Numbered from the stretch's first letter, positions 35,915 through 46,075 are shown. The stretch is 64,000 nt of DNA from an uncultured Alphaproteobacteria bacterium (GCA_902589475.1 CACITD010000006.1:1-64000), one strand, 5' to 3'. Notes: generated by a model not told the origin, from the sequence alone. Numbers and translations are program-made.

Positions 35915-36574
35915 CTAACTATCTGATTTTGATGTTTTAATTTTTGACAACAACTTTTTGACGTAAGGCTTAATTCTCATAACAATTTCGGCTATGCCCT
36001 CCCCTGTTGGGTGAATACCATCTAGCTGATTAAGCTCTGGTACGCCAGCAACTCCGTCAAGAAAAAATGGATAAAAAACGACATCGAATTCTTGTGCTAG
36101 ATCTTGATATGTTTTGTTAAACTTAGAACCATATTCTCTGCCCAAATTGGGTGGAGCGAGCATACCAGCAAACAACACCGGAATATCTTTTAATCGAAGT
36201 TGTCCCAGGATTTTTGCTAAATTTGTTTTAGTTGTCGAAGGGTTAATACCTCTAAGTCCGTCATTAGCTCCTAACTCCAAGATTACAGCATCTGGATTGC
36301 TTGCCAGGGACCATTCAAGACGCGTGAGACCTCCGGCACTTGTATCCCCCGATACACCTGCATTTATTAGCCTGACATTAAGCCCTTCGTTTTTCAGTTT
36401 CTTCTGTAACAGCGTTGTAAAGTGCTCTTTTTCATCAAGTCCATAGCCCGCTATCAAAGAATCACCAAGAGCAAGAATTTTAATTTCTTTAGCTAGACAC
36501 CCCCAGGGCATCAAAACATGCAATGAGACGAGCCCTCCCAAAAAAAGAACTAAAAATATTTGTTTGATCTGCAT
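35915..36574 (-). CDS. tesA: GDSL esterase/lysophospholipase L1-like arylesterase (TesA)
   Basis: A 219-aa secreted SGNH hydrolase. The N-terminal signal peptide (about residues 1-29, hydrophobic core FLVLFLGGLVSLHVL) is followed by LALGDSLIAGYG (catalytic Ser), the block III Asn in ELGANDGLRG, and the Asp-His pair in DGIHPTGEG. It acts in the periplasm on thioesters or lysophospholipids. It is divergent, by 52 bp, from a YbbA/YbbP-type ABC pair, the classic tesA-ybbAP arrangement. This suggests a shared role in lipid or envelope turnover. Confidence 0.9.
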   Translation of the reverse strand: MQIKQIFLVLFLGGLVSLHVLMPWGCLAKEIKILALGDSLIAGYGLDEKEHFTTLLQKKLKNEGLNVRLINAGVSGDTSAGGLTRLEWSLASNPDAVILELGANDGLRGINPSTTKTNLAKILGQLRLKDIPVLFAGMLAPPNLGREYGSKFNKTYQDLAQEFDVVFYPFFLDGVAGVPELNQLDGIHPTGEGIAEIVMRIKPYVKKLLSKIKTSKSDS

Positions 36575-36626
36575 CTAATTGATCCCATATCTTCTTGCGT
36601 CTGCTTCTACAAAATTATAAGTGATA

Positions 36627-37370
36627 ATGGTAAAGACAAGCGAAGGAAAAATTTACGATATGGCCTCTATAAACGCTCGGAACACCCCTCAAAAGGAGAG
36701 TGTTCCCCTGATCACTTTGGATGACGTAAAGTTAGATCTTGAAAGCGGTGCTGGTAAAGTAAACATACTAAAGGGTATTAATTTAAAAATATGTGCAGGC
36801 GATAGTGTAAGTATAGTTGGCCCATCAGGCGCTGGTAAGACTTCACTTTTGATGGTGATCGCTGGCATCGAAGCAATAAGTTCTGGTAGAATTCTAGTTT
36901 CAAATAACGATCTAACCAATCTTTCAGAAGATCAACTTGCACGCTTTAGACGAGATAATGTCGGTATTGTATTTCAGGCTTTTAGATTAATACCGAATAT
37001 GACGGCCCTGGAGAACGTAGCACTGCCTCTTGAGATGGCTGGAGAGAAACATGCGTTTTCTCAAGCGCGAAAAGGGCTCGAACTCGTCAATCTGTCAGAT
37101 CGAGAGACACATTACCCAGACCAATTATCAGGAGGTGAGCAGCAGCGCATTGCCATTGCACGTGCTTTTGTCAAAAAGCCAAAAATACTACTTGCTGATG
37201 AACCAACCGGCAACTTAGATGAAAAGACTGGCGAGGCGACCATAAATCTTCTTTTCGATCTTCAAGCTTCATATGGAGCAACACTCATACTCATTACACA
37301 TGATCAGCATCTTGCAAAAAAATGTAGCCGTACGCTCTCTATGTTAGACGGCCTACTGATAGAAAACTGA
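36627..37370 (+). CDS. ybbA: ABC transporter ATP-binding protein, YbbA/LolD-type
   Basis: An ATPase of about 247 aa of the MacB/LolD class that powers FtsX-type permeases. Walker [13 protein letters not shown] loop in [16 protein letters not shown], signature [15 protein letters not shown], Walker [13 protein letters not shown] and H-loop LITHD are all intact. The N terminus is uncertain: the listed ATG, a GTG six bases earlier, and a start just after an internal AAGGAG near 36694 are all possible. It is 15 bp from the permease gene. It probably transports or extrudes a lipid-like compound with TesA nearby. Confidence 0.88.
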   Translation: MVKTSEGKIYDMASINARNTPQKESVPLITLDDVKLDLESGAGKVNILKGINLKICAGDSVSIVGPSGAGKTSLLMVIAGIEAISSGRILVSNNDLTNLSEDQLARFRRDNVGIVFQAFRLIPNMTALENVALPLEMAGEKHAFSQARKGLELVNLSDRETHYPDQLSGGEQQRIAIARAFVKKPKILLADEPTGNLDEKTGEATINLLFDLQASYGATLILITHDQHLAKKCSRTLSMLDGLLIEN

Positions 37371-37385
37371 CATAGAGAACTTTCA

Positions 37386-39926
37386 ATGTTATATATCTTT
37401 CAAAACTGGCTGCCAATATATGTGACACTAGCTTTGCGAGAATTGAGAGGTGCCAAAGGTAACTTTAAGATATTTGCAGCATGTTTGATACTTGGCGTTG
37501 CAACAATCACGGGTATTGGGTCAATTTCAGCAAGTTTATCGTCTGGGGTAGATAATAATGCGCGTAGTCTCCTAGGCGGCGACATATCAATTGAGCTTTC
37601 GCACCGTCCTCTATCACCAGCTATTATAAATTTTCTAGAACAAATAGGATCTATTTCCCAGTTAAATACTCTGCGGGCAATGGCACGCCCATCACAACGC
37701 GAAAAACGAACACTTGTTGAACTTAAATCTGTGGACGATTTTTATCCACTGGTGGGCACACTTACTCTGAAACCTAATATAACTCTCGACGCTGCTCTAA
37801 GACCGACTGCAGGAAATTTTGGCGCAATTGTGGACAAGGCTTTATTACAGCGATTGCATCTGAATATTGGGGACCAAATCCAAATCGGAGATATTTCGTT
37901 TGTTATCACAGCGGAGTTAGCGAGTGAACCCGACAGGATCATTCGTTTTACAACATTTGGCCCACGCGTTCTTATTCATTCTGAAGCACTCCAACAAACC
38001 GGACTCCTGGTTGAGGGTAGCCTCATCAAATACATCTACAAAATTCGTCTAAAGGAGCGTGCCTCAGCCGATAAAATTATCAACATCCTCAATAAAAAAT
38101 TTCCATCCGTTGGTTGGAGAATACGAACAACCGATAACGCGGTACCTGGCTTCGATCGTTTTAACAATCAAGTTACCCAATTTTTGACGCTCATTGCCTT
38201 TACTACTTTAATCGTAGGCGGCTTGGGTATTGGGAACTCTGCTAGAAACTATCTGGAACAACGCGTTTCTTCGATCGCAACATTAAAATGTTTGGGCAGC
38301 GACGACAAATTAGTATTCCAAATTTACTTTACTCAAATGCTAGTGGTGGGCGTTTTTTGTATTTTAGTCGGCATAACCGTAGGAGCTTTAATACCAAAGG
38401 CAACATCGGGTTTGATATCAAAAGCAATACCAATTACGTTGCCCTCCACTATTTTCTTTAAACCTCTTATTCTTGGCTTTGTTTACGGATTTTTAATTAC
38501 TTTTATTTTTACACTATTACCTCTAGCAAAAACGACGCGAATAAAACCAGGCTATTTATTTCGATCCTCCACAACGCGTGATATGTCCAATACCCCAAGC
38601 AAGTTTTTAATTTGGGTTATAGGAGCTTTTTTATGCTTAGCGCTTATATCCATACTAAACAACAACGACCAGAGACTCACCTTTTTCTTTGTAATCGGCG
38701 TCGCTGCGCTATTTTGTATGTTTTTGTTTGGCTCCTATGTAACCAAATTCTTATGCTTTAAATTAACGCACATACAACTAAGTTTTTTTCGGCTGGTACT
38801 ATCGAACATCATTCGCCCAGGAAATCTAACAACCGGTATTATTTTATCCCTAGGCTGTGGTTTAACATTGTTACTAACAGTGGCTTTGGTAGAAGAAAAT
38901 TTGAGCAGACGTCTCAGCAGCGATATACCGAAGATAGCCCCTGCGTACTTTTTTATAGATATTCAACCGCATCAAAATGATGCCTTTATGCAGCTAGTCA
39001 ATACCTCACCGGGCGTTACAAAGGTGGAAAAGACACCAATGACTAGAGGACGTGTGGTAGCTATTAATGGTACACCAACTAAGAATGTGAAGCCTAGACA
39101 AGATATAGCATGGGCTGTTAGAGGCGATAGAGGGCTAACATATGCTTCTAAAAAGCCAACAAACGCAAAAATAGTCGCAGGAGACTGGTGGCCAGAAAAT
39201 TACTCTGGGAAACCCCTTATTTCAATAGGAGCTAATGTCGCCCGTGGCTTGAATTTAGATATAGGGGATACAATCACGTTCAATATTTTAGGAAGAGAGA
39301 TAAAAGCAAAAATAGCAAATCTACGTTACATCGATTGGTCCAATCTTCAGATGAATTTCGTTTTCATATTCTCACCAGGGACCCTAGAAGCAGCTCCCCA
39401 CAGTATAGTAGCGGCCGTCTACGCATCGGGGATAGGTGTCGCCGAGACAGTTCGTAATAAGGTGACAGATACTCTGACTAATGTTTCTTCTATCAGTGTG
39501 AAAGACGCAATCAAAAATGCGCAAGACATCATCTCCACGGTTGGATTTACAATAAGGACCACCTCAGCTTTCACACTTATAAGCGGAATCCTTGTCCTAG
39601 CTAGTGCTCTTGCAACCCAACAGCAAAAACGGCGATATGACGCAACAATATATAAAGTACTTGGCATGTCGCGAATGCGGATACTTTTTTTGTATTTGAG
39701 TGAGTATTTTCTACTTTCCTGCATCTCCGCTGTGCTCGCGACCCTTGTATCGGTGATAATAAGTTGGCTTATACTAACGAAAATTATGCGCAGCGACTTT
39801 CAAATAGACTTTAGTGTTATTCTATTCACGCTTGGAATAAGCTTATTAATTATGATCCTGCTTGGATTAGGAAGCACCTGGAGATCCCTATCCTTAAAAC
39901 CAGGGCGTGTTCTGGCTAATTCCTAA
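37386..39926 (+). CDS. ybbP: ABC transporter permease, YbbP-like with FtsX domains
   Basis: An 846-aa membrane protein. One TM helix near the N terminus precedes a large periplasmic MacB-type domain (ISIELSHRPL ...). FtsX core helices at about 260-380 follow, then two or more further TM segments, a second periplasmic domain (about 500-700), and a C-terminal FtsX helix set ending SLKPGRVLANS. Full-length YbbP has this duplicated layout and about 800-850 aa. It acts with the preceding ATPase. The substrate is unknown in the family. Confidence 0.9.
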   Translation: MLYIFQNWLPIYVTLALRELRGAKGNFKIFAACLILGVATITGIGSISASLSSGVDNNARSLLGGDISIELSHRPLSPAIINFLEQIGSISQLNTLRAMARPSQREKRTLVELKSVDDFYPLVGTLTLKPNITLDAALRPTAGNFGAIVDKALLQRLHLNIGDQIQIGDISFVITAELASEPDRIIRFTTFGPRVLIHSEALQQTGLLVEGSLIKYIYKIRLKERASADKIINILNKKFPSVGWRIRTTDNAVPGFDRFNNQVTQFLTLIAFTTLIVGGLGIGNSARNYLEQRVSSIATLKCLGSDDKLVFQIYFTQMLVVGVFCILVGITVGALIPKATSGLISKAIPITLPSTIFFKPLILGFVYGFLITFIFTLLPLAKTTRIKPGYLFRSSTTRDMSNTPSKFLIWVIGAFLCLALISILNNNDQRLTFFFVIGVAALFCMFLFGSYVTKFLCFKLTHIQLSFFRLVLSNIIRPGNLTTGIILSLGCGLTLLLTVALVEENLSRRLSSDIPKIAPAYFFIDIQPHQNDAFMQLVNTSPGVTKVEKTPMTRGRVVAINGTPTKNVKPRQDIAWAVRGDRGLTYASKKPTNAKIVAGDWWPENYSGKPLISIGANVARGLNLDIGDTITFNILGREIKAKIANLRYIDWSNLQMNFVFIFSPGTLEAAPHSIVAAVYASGIGVAETVRNKVTDTLTNVSSISVKDAIKNAQDIISTVGFTIRTTSAFTLISGILVLASALATQQQKRRYDATIYKVLGMSRMRILFLYLSEYFLLSCISAVLATLVSVIISWLILTKIMRSDFQIDFSVILFTLGISLLIMILLGLGSTWRSLSLKPGRVLANS

Positions 39927-40051
39927 ACAAAGAGCGAATTTTGTTGGGGTTTGCCGAGTAAAAGGAAAACTAGGTGTGGCGTTTTTGACACTTATCCCTA
40001 TACTCCCAGGCCGCTGAACAATTTGTCATAATAATACAATTTGGAGATGAC

Positions 40052-41272
40052 ATGACTAACGAAGTAAAAAAGGTGGTTCTTGCCTACTCCGGAGGGTTGG
40101 ACACATCTATTATTCTTAAATGGCTCCAGGATAACTATCGTTGTGAAGTTGTCACCTTTACAGCTGACCTTGGACAAGGAGAGGATATAGAGCCTGCTCG
40201 CGAAAAAGCGAAACTGCTGGGGATAAAGGAAATCTTCATAGAGGACCTGAGAGAAGAATTCGTTCGTGATTTTGTTTTTCCAATGTTCAGAGCCAACACA
40301 GTTTATGAAGGTACTTACCTTCTTGGAACATCCATTGCTCGACCGCTTATAGCTAAAAGACAGATTGAAATAGCGAAAATGACAGGCGCCGATGCTGTTG
40401 CCCACGGCGCAACCGGCAAAGGAAACGATCAGGTCCGCTTTGAACTTTGTTACTATGCATTAAATCCACATATAAAAATTATAGCCCCCTGGCGCGAATG
40501 GGATTTCCAGGGGCGACAGGACTTAATTCAATACGCAGAGTCGAGACAAATTCCGATAGCAAAAGATAAGCGCGGAGAAGCACCATTTTCTGTAGACGCC
40601 AATCTTCTACATGCATCTAGTGAAGGAAAAATTTTGGAAGATCCGTGGGTTGAGGCAGAAGAGTTTATTTATTCGCGCACTATAGCTCCGGAAGATGCAC
40701 CCGATAAACCGACTTATATTGAAATTGGTTTTGATAAAGGAGATGCAACCAGCATTAACGGCACAGCTCTTAGCCCAGCCAACCTCCTGTCTCAACTAAA
40801 CCAATTTGGAAAGGAAAATGGTATAGGACGTCTTGATTTAGTAGAAAACCGGTTTGTTGGTATGAAAAATCGCGGTTTGTATGAAACGCCAGGTGGCACA
40901 ATTTTACATGTCGCTCATCGCGCCATCGAAAGTTTAACTTTGGACCGAGGCATGGCACACTTAAAAGATGAGTTAATGCCTCGTTATGCTGAACTAATAT
41001 ACAATGGTTTTTGGTATTCACCTGAACGAGAAATGCTTCAATCAGCAATAGATTTTAGCCAAAGAAATGTCAACGGCACCGTGCGCTTGAAATTATACAA
41101 AGGTAACACGATTGTTGTCGGAAGAAAGTCCGAAAAAAGTCTTTATTCAGCGGACTATGTGACATTTGAGCAAGGAGCCGCTGATTACAATCATGCTGAC
41201 GCGCATGGGTTTATTCGGCTCAACGCATTGCGGTTGCGATTAAATAAAATGATGTTAGACGATGAAAAATAA
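40052..41272 (+). CDS. argG: Argininosuccinate synthase ArgG
   Basis: A 406-aa ATP-dependent enzyme joining citrulline and aspartate in arginine synthesis. The ATP pyrophosphatase loop [14 protein letters not shown] is at about residues 8-21, and [12 protein letters not shown] and the citrulline-binding [15 protein letters not shown] are intact. Length is standard. The start ATG follows TTGGAGATGAC. No arg neighbour is in the window, and no ArgR-like operator was recognised in the 125-bp upstream gap. Confidence 0.97.
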   Translation: MTNEVKKVVLAYSGGLDTSIILKWLQDNYRCEVVTFTADLGQGEDIEPAREKAKLLGIKEIFIEDLREEFVRDFVFPMFRANTVYEGTYLLGTSIARPLIAKRQIEIAKMTGADAVAHGATGKGNDQVRFELCYYALNPHIKIIAPWREWDFQGRQDLIQYAESRQIPIAKDKRGEAPFSVDANLLHASSEGKILEDPWVEAEEFIYSRTIAPEDAPDKPTYIEIGFDKGDATSINGTALSPANLLSQLNQFGKENGIGRLDLVENRFVGMKNRGLYETPGGTILHVAHRAIESLTLDRGMAHLKDELMPRYAELIYNGFWYSPEREMLQSAIDFSQRNVNGTVRLKLYKGNTIVVGRKSEKSLYSADYVTFEQGAADYNHADAHGFIRLNALRLRLNKMMLDDEK

Positions 41273-41282
41273 TAAGTTTATT

Positions 41283-41672
41283 TTATTCGTGAATATCGGT
41301 ATGGAAAGTTTTTGAAATAATCCTCCATCCATCTGAGGTTTTCAATATTGTTAAATAGTCGGTGAAATACTTTGGTGGGATAGCACAATTAACTACCGCC
41401 ATTGCGGTTGATGGCCCAGATTTGTTTACCGATACAATCTTATCGTGCCGGGGTAAATTCTGCGACGATGGCGAAGGCCGATTTTTAATCATCTCAAAAT
41501 AGAACGACCTTTGCCAATCGTCTACCTTTGTGCCATCTGATGAATATAGATGCGCACTTTCATGGAAAACTTTTTCAAACTTGTCCGTATCTCCCTCATA
41601 TAGACCGTCAAAATACTGACCAAGTAAGCTAACGATCTCTTGGATATCATTGTCATTAAAGTCCTTAACCAT
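41283..41672 (-). CDS. NTF2-like nuclear transport factor 2 / lumazine-binding-like protein
   Basis: A 129-aa single-domain protein with the NTF2-like cone fold pattern: an N-terminal helix pair (IVSLLGQYFDGLYEGDTDKFEKVFHESAHLY) and C-terminal strands ending DYLTILKTSDGWRIISKTFH. It resembles the putative lumazine-binding group, common as uncharacterised bacterial proteins. No catalytic residue set can be assigned. It is the last gene of a minus-strand run and converges on argG with 10 bp between. Function unknown. Confidence 0.7.
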   Translation of the reverse strand: MVKDFNDNDIQEIVSLLGQYFDGLYEGDTDKFEKVFHESAHLYSSDGTKVDDWQRSFYFEMIKNRPSPSSQNLPRHDKIVSVNKSGPSTAMAVVNCAIPPKYFTDYLTILKTSDGWRIISKTFHTDIHE

Positions 41673-41731
41673 TTTTTTGCTCCAATTTCAAATGTCGAAC
41701 CAAAGCTTCTCTATTTATAATATCACTACAT

Positions 41732-42328
41732 CTAAAATTCCGCCCTCAAAAAAGCTAGAATAGCCCATATCTGACTATCTTTTAGAAGCATTTCAAAAGC
41801 CGGCATCTCATTTATATAGCCTGGCGGGGCAAAGGGTTGACCTCCATACTTCGTAATTTCAAAAAGCTCTCGATTTGAAAGCAGCGCTATATTGCCAGAA
41901 GCGTTCAATGGAGGCGCCGGTCGTTTCCCCTCAATATATGTTTTATCCCAGTGCGGTTGACCCTGGAGCTTATCCCCGTGGCAAAATGCGCAATTTGCCT
42001 GATACAACTCTTTACCCAAGCTATTTTGAGCTTGGCTCGTTTTATCTATAAAAACAAGCCCATCAACCTGTGATCTATCATAGTAAATTTTCGAAGCCGC
42101 CATAAATATTGCTATCAAAATGGATATTGCAACAAATCGGCCTTTAGAACCTAAACGGTTCCAGATTTGCCCCGATAATATTTCAGAATTAGAAGTTTCC
42201 TCTCTATCATCCTCGCTCTCTATCACAAGCTTTAAATTTCGCCGTGAGGTGCCTCTCCCACGTCCAGGACCCAGAAAGCGCCTTTTTCTTATTCTCGTTA
42301 GACTATTGCCTGAGCTCTTCTTGAACAC
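41732..42328 (-). CDS. Membrane-anchored c-type cytochrome with long basic N-terminal tail
   Basis: A 198-aa protein. The first 70 residues are cytoplasmic and rich in Arg and Lys (RIRKRRFLGPGRGRGTSRR), followed by one TM helix (about 75-92) and a periplasmic cytochrome c domain. The heme site is CAFCHG and the axial Met is in NEMPAFEML. It is a paralogue of the cytochrome at 9061-9564 but with the added tail, which is unusual for an anchored cytochrome c. The start is GTG, so a later start is possible; the TM segment would remain. It is 39 bp downstream of the dnaJ-like gene. Confidence 0.8.
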   Translation of the reverse strand: MFKKSSGNSLTRIRKRRFLGPGRGRGTSRRNLKLVIESEDDREETSNSEILSGQIWNRLGSKGRFVAISILIAIFMAASKIYYDRSQVDGLVFIDKTSQAQNSLGKELYQANCAFCHGDKLQGQPHWDKTYIEGKRPAPPLNASGNIALLSNRELFEITKYGGQPFAPPGYINEMPAFEMLLKDSQIWAILAFLRAEF

Positions 42329-42367
42329 AATAAATTCTAGCCTACTTAATTTAGCCGTAATTTGTTA

Positions 42368-43312
42368 TCATGTGATTTTTACCTTTTGCCTCGGATTATA
42401 TTCATTTTTCTTACCCCAGTTTTCTATAAACTCCTTTAATTCATTGTCGATTTTATCCGGCAGAGTAACTTGTAAACGAATGTATTGGTCACCAAGATTG
42501 CGTTCCTTCGATTTTGGGACACCCTTCCCTTTCAACCTTAAAATTGAACCGCTGTTTGAATTCGTTGGGACCTTTAAGGTAACATTCCCATAAATCGTTG
42601 GGACAATGATTGTCGCACCGGATATAGCTTCGGGTAGACTAATGGGAATGTCTATATGAATATCCTGGTTCTTCCGAACAAAATGTTCATGATCCTGAAC
42701 AGTAATTTCTATTACGGCATCACCCTTTTTTGAACTTTTGTCTGCAATCCTTCCCTGACCCTTCAACCGTAATTTCGTTCCGGTTTCAGTTCCTGGTGGG
42801 ATGGACATATTTACAACTTTTCCATCAGAGAGTGTGACGTGTTTTTTTATGCCTAGCGTGGCCTCGGTAAAAGGCACAGTAAGTTTGTAATTTGTGTTTT
42901 TGGGCTTGTTATTTTCCTTCGCCGAGTTTTTTCTGTAACTGCCGGTTTCAGGGCGCCCATGAATATCACCTCTAGCGTTTCGGAAAAAACTTGAAAATAT
43001 ATCGTTATTGGTTCCATCAAATTCATCAAAGCTAAAAGATTTACCAGTCTTTTGAGCGCCACCCCACTGACCCCAAAAACCAGCTCCCGGCCTCTCTGCG
43101 CCAGTAGCAGGATCTAGTTGCCCCCGGTCAAATTTCTTCTTTTTCTCAGGATTTGAAAGAATATCGTAGGCTCCCGTTATGTTTTTAAACCGCTCCGCAT
43201 TCCCGGGATTTAAATCTGGGTGATGCTTTTTTGCTAGCGTCCGATAAGCGCTTTTTATTTCAGCGGCACTCGCTTCTCTGCCCAAGCCTAATGTTTTGTA
43301 AGGGTCAGTCAT
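42368..43312 (-). CDS. DnaJ-class cochaperone without zinc finger (CbpA-like)
   Basis: A 314-aa type II J-domain protein. The N-terminal J domain (about 1-65) has the HPD motif in KKHHPDLN. A Gly/Phe-rich linker (GAGFWGQWGG...) and the two-part C-terminal peptide-binding domain follow, with TVPFTEATLGIKK and RLKGQGRIADK. The four CxxCxGxG zinc repeats of DnaJ are absent, as in CbpA. It would stimulate DnaK ATPase. The order lipoprotein - dnaJ-like with divergent pdxH is one I associate with alphaproteobacterial genomes. Confidence 0.9.
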   Translation of the reverse strand: MTDPYKTLGLGREASAAEIKSAYRTLAKKHHPDLNPGNAERFKNITGAYDILSNPEKKKKFDRGQLDPATGAERPGAGFWGQWGGAQKTGKSFSFDEFDGTNNDIFSSFFRNARGDIHGRPETGSYRKNSAKENNKPKNTNYKLTVPFTEATLGIKKHVTLSDGKVVNMSIPPGTETGTKLRLKGQGRIADKSSKKGDAVIEITVQDHEHFVRKNQDIHIDIPISLPEAISGATIIVPTIYGNVTLKVPTNSNSGSILRLKGKGVPKSKERNLGDQYIRLQVTLPDKIDNELKEFIENWGKKNEYNPRQKVKIT

Positions 43313-43372
43313 CTATTTTACTTTTCAGCAAGAGCACTTAAGTAAGTAGCACTCTGTAAAATATAAAGTATA

Positions 43373-43849
43373 TTATCTAATAATTTTCCAACTTCCATCC
43401 GGCTGTCTGCAAGCTGTCCCATATGCCTCCGCGGTTCGCCCCCCTATTGTGACGGTTTGTTGGAATTCCCTACAATACCGACCATTGTTATTTTTAAAGG
43501 CTGGTTTAGGTGTTACGGTTCCTCTATTGCCTGTATCTGGATTTTGCCACGCCACTGACGTTCCACTTCTACTTGTCTCCAACGCAGTTGTTGTGGTCTT
43601 CTGCATTGCAAGTCTATCCGCTCGATCTAATGACAATCCTATCTGGTTGCCTAAAAATGCACCCAACAAAGCGCCAGCTGCGCCGGCTGCAACTCTACCG
43701 GAACCTTTTCCAAATTGAGAACCAGTAACAGCCCCAGCTACACCACCTAAAATTGTACCTACTCGCTGCTTTGTTCCCTCACCTTGAGTTGTTTGACAAC
43801 CAACCAGCCCCACTATCAAAAGACAAACTATAGCCAAACGCGAAAACAT
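43373..43849 (-). CDS. Outer-membrane lipoprotein, 17-kDa surface antigen-like (glycine zipper)
   Basis: A 158-aa lipoprotein. The signal peptide ends in a lipobox LVGC (Cys about residue 18). A glycine-zipper region follows (GTILGGVAGAVTGSQFGKGSG ..., GAAGALLGAFLGNQIG), then a C-terminal domain with two Cys (RYCREF, GTACRQPDGSW). This matches the rickettsial 17-kDa antigen family. The ATG at 43849 is preferred, since AAGGGA lies eight bases upstream, over the longer track start. It is divergent from pdxH and likely sits in the outer membrane. Confidence 0.88.
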   Translation of the reverse strand: MFSRLAIVCLLIVGLVGCQTTQGEGTKQRVGTILGGVAGAVTGSQFGKGSGRVAAGAAGALLGAFLGNQIGLSLDRADRLAMQKTTTTALETSRSGTSVAWQNPDTGNRGTVTPKPAFKNNNGRYCREFQQTVTIGGRTAEAYGTACRQPDGSWKIIR

Positions 43850-44070
43850 CCAAAGATTCCCTTTCAAAATTACCATCAGACCGCCAAAATTCGCACCGTA
43901 AGAGGACTATATCATAGCAAAAAAACCTATTAAAGGTATCCTTAAACCCCATTTTAATTTAATTTTCCATTCTTATCTTATTGGCTGTCAATTCACTAGT
44001 ATCAAGTGATCCGGGCCTATGTAAAGTTCGTAACTTTGGCAGCGTAATAGGTAGATATGGAGAAACACTG

Positions 44071-44667
44071 ATGTTCGAGCCTATGACCACGGACCCACTT
44101 GAACTTTTTACCGAATGGTACGAGAACGCAAAAAAGAATGAAATCAATGATCCTAATGCTATGTCTTTAGCGACAGCAGACAAAAACGGAATGCCCTCCG
44201 TCAGAATGGTCCTGCTTAAGGGTTTTGACACAAATGGCTTCGTATTTTACACAAATTTAGAAAGTCGCAAAGCGAGCGAGTTTAAGAGTAATCCTAACGT
44301 CGCTGTTTGCTTTCATTGGAAAAGCCTCCAAAGGCAAGTACGAATAGAGGGAAACGTTTCTCAAGTTAGTGACGAAGAAGCTGATGAATACTTCAATAGT
44401 AGAGCACGATTAAGTAGGATTGGCGCGTGGGCATCTATGCAGTCGCAGACGCTAGAGTCCAGAGATTATTTGCTAACACGTCTCAAAACTTTTGAAGAAA
44501 AATACAATGGAGAGGCAATACCTCGACCAACCCACTGGAGTGGTAACCGTATAAAAGCAAAGAGAATAGAATTTTGGCAAGATGGCGAGTTCAGATTACA
44601 CGATCGATTTGTTTTTGAACGGCGATCAATAAACGAAGCTTGGACTAAAACAAGACTATATCCATGA
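44071..44667 (+). CDS. pdxH: Pyridoxamine 5'-phosphate oxidase PdxH
   Basis: A 198-aa FMN enzyme of the vitamin B6 pathway producing pyridoxal 5'-phosphate. FMN/PLP segments are SVRMVLLKGFDTNGFVFYTN, CFHWKSLQRQVRIEG and the C-terminal signature IEFWQDGEFRLHDRFVFER, ending in RLYP. The track frame begins 30 codons early at a TTG; the ATG at 44071 is chosen because GGAGA precedes it by seven bases and the length then fits the family. Confidence 0.95.
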   Translation: MFEPMTTDPLELFTEWYENAKKNEINDPNAMSLATADKNGMPSVRMVLLKGFDTNGFVFYTNLESRKASEFKSNPNVAVCFHWKSLQRQVRIEGNVSQVSDEEADEYFNSRARLSRIGAWASMQSQTLESRDYLLTRLKTFEEKYNGEAIPRPTHWSGNRIKAKRIEFWQDGEFRLHDRFVFERRSINEAWTKTRLYP

Positions 44668-44758
44668 CCCGCATGCTAGGGGATAAATTTCAAGAAGTGG
44701 TTGGGAACCAATAAAAAACGTTCTTTAACTAAATTAAAAATTTGTATAATATTCCAGA

Positions 44759-45499
44759 ATGGTTAGGGACCCTAAAACCGTTATTTTGACCGGAGCGAGC
44801 CGCGGAATTGGGCATTCCACAGTTAGTTTTTTTAGCAAAAAAAATTGGGAAGTTATAACCTGCTCCAGAGAAAAGCCACCAGAGGAATGCCGTAGGGATC
44901 CCAATTGGTCTCATCATATCACAGCAGACCTTGAGGATGGTAAAAGCCTCGACAATTTCGTCACCGAGGCTAAAGAGCTTCTCGCTGAAAAGCCACTACA
45001 CGCCTTGGTAAACAATGCTGGATGGTCACCTAAATCACCGACACAAGAACGATTGGGATGTTTAAATGGTGATCTTGAGGCCTGGAGACGCGTGTTTGAA
45101 CTTAATTTTTTTGCTCCCCTAAAGCTTGCTAGGGGTTTTGCAGCATCTTTGCGGAAAGGTAATGGTTCGATCGTCAATATTACTTCAATAGCAGGACATG
45201 CCATCCATCCTTTTGCAGGGTCTGCTTACAGTACCTCCAAGGCAGCCTTGAGTTCTCTCACCAGGGAAATGGCAAATGAATTCGCTGATTTAGGAGTCCG
45301 AGTAAATTCAGTAGCACCCGGTGAAATTGAAACAGCTATGTTGTCACCTGATACTGAGGTGCTTATCCCTCGTATCCCCCTCAATAGGTTAGGACAACCG
45401 AACGATATTGCGTCTACTATTTATTTTTTGTGTTCTGAGGACAGCACCTACATTACGGGCACAGAGATTTTTGTTACGGGTGGGCAGCATATACTTTGA
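44759..45499 (+). CDS. SDR-family NAD(P)-dependent oxidoreductase
   Basis: A 246-aa classical short-chain dehydrogenase. The cofactor loop is TGASRGIGHS, then LVNNAGWSP, the catalytic Ser in NITSIAG, the YSTSK tetrad, and the C-terminal VAPGEIETAM with a terminal VTGGQHIL. FabG-like 3-oxoacyl-ACP reductases and many other substrates share this pattern, so the substrate is open. It is the first gene of a segment separating pdxH from fabI-aroC, and is convergent with the PadR-like gene. Confidence 0.88.
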   Translation: MVRDPKTVILTGASRGIGHSTVSFFSKKNWEVITCSREKPPEECRRDPNWSHHITADLEDGKSLDNFVTEAKELLAEKPLHALVNNAGWSPKSPTQERLGCLNGDLEAWRRVFELNFFAPLKLARGFAASLRKGNGSIVNITSIAGHAIHPFAGSAYSTSKAALSSLTREMANEFADLGVRVNSVAPGEIETAMLSPDTEVLIPRIPLNRLGQPNDIASTIYFLCSEDSTYITGTEIFVTGGQHIL

Positions 45500-45532
45500 A
45501 GATATACGTGGGCGTTAAAGAGTTTTACAAAG

Positions 45533-46075
45533 TTATATTTGGATTCTTATTCTTTGGTCACACCACTCTATTCTTTTGTTGACTACAAAGAGATCTAATT
45601 CTATTGACTCCAACAGAAACCCTGTCAACCAAGTAGTTTGATTTTTTAGGTCTTCCAATCGCCTCTTCTCGTTATGATACATATCTCTAATAGCCAGAAG
45701 TTGATCTCGCCTTTCGTTATCATCTAAAATATCTATGAACCGCAATTTCAATGCAATTACAAGTTTGTTTAGTTCTGACCCCCCAGATTTAAGATTTGAT
45801 CTAAGATACTCCTTGAGTTCTTGTAAACCTGCGGGACTCAACTGCAACAATGACGAATCACCTTTATCATTGTCATTGACGGCCTCGATGAGGCCTTCGA
45901 GTTTTAGTAGTTCAATAGATGTGCCCATTAACTCAAGTGAAGGACCGACGATCCTGCTGATGAAGCTACGCACTTCATTCGCAATATCATCGTAACTTCT
46001 TGCACGCTCAATCAAGGCTCCCAAAGCTGCCATTTTGATTGTCTCGCGTGGTATGAGAGAATTATCTCTATACAA
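45533..46075 (-). CDS. PadR-like winged-helix transcriptional regulator
   Basis: A 180-aa protein. The N-terminal half looks like a winged helix (TIKMAALGALIERARSYDDIANEVRSFISRIVG ... TSIELLKLEGLIE ... LLQLSPAGLQELKEYL). The C-terminal half is helical (ALKLRFIDILDDNERRDQLLAIRDMYHNEKRRLEDL), like the PadR C-terminal dimerisation domain. The listed start is a TTG; an ATG at 46033 is possible. It lies 82 bp after the potC-like gene on the same strand, so it may be the last gene of that operon and could regulate it. Confidence 0.6.
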   Translation of the reverse strand: MYRDNSLIPRETIKMAALGALIERARSYDDIANEVRSFISRIVGPSLELMGTSIELLKLEGLIEAVNDNDKGDSSLLQLSPAGLQELKEYLRSNLKSGGSELNKLVIALKLRFIDILDDNERRDQLLAIRDMYHNEKRRLEDLKNQTTWLTGFLLESIELDLFVVNKRIEWCDQRIRIQI

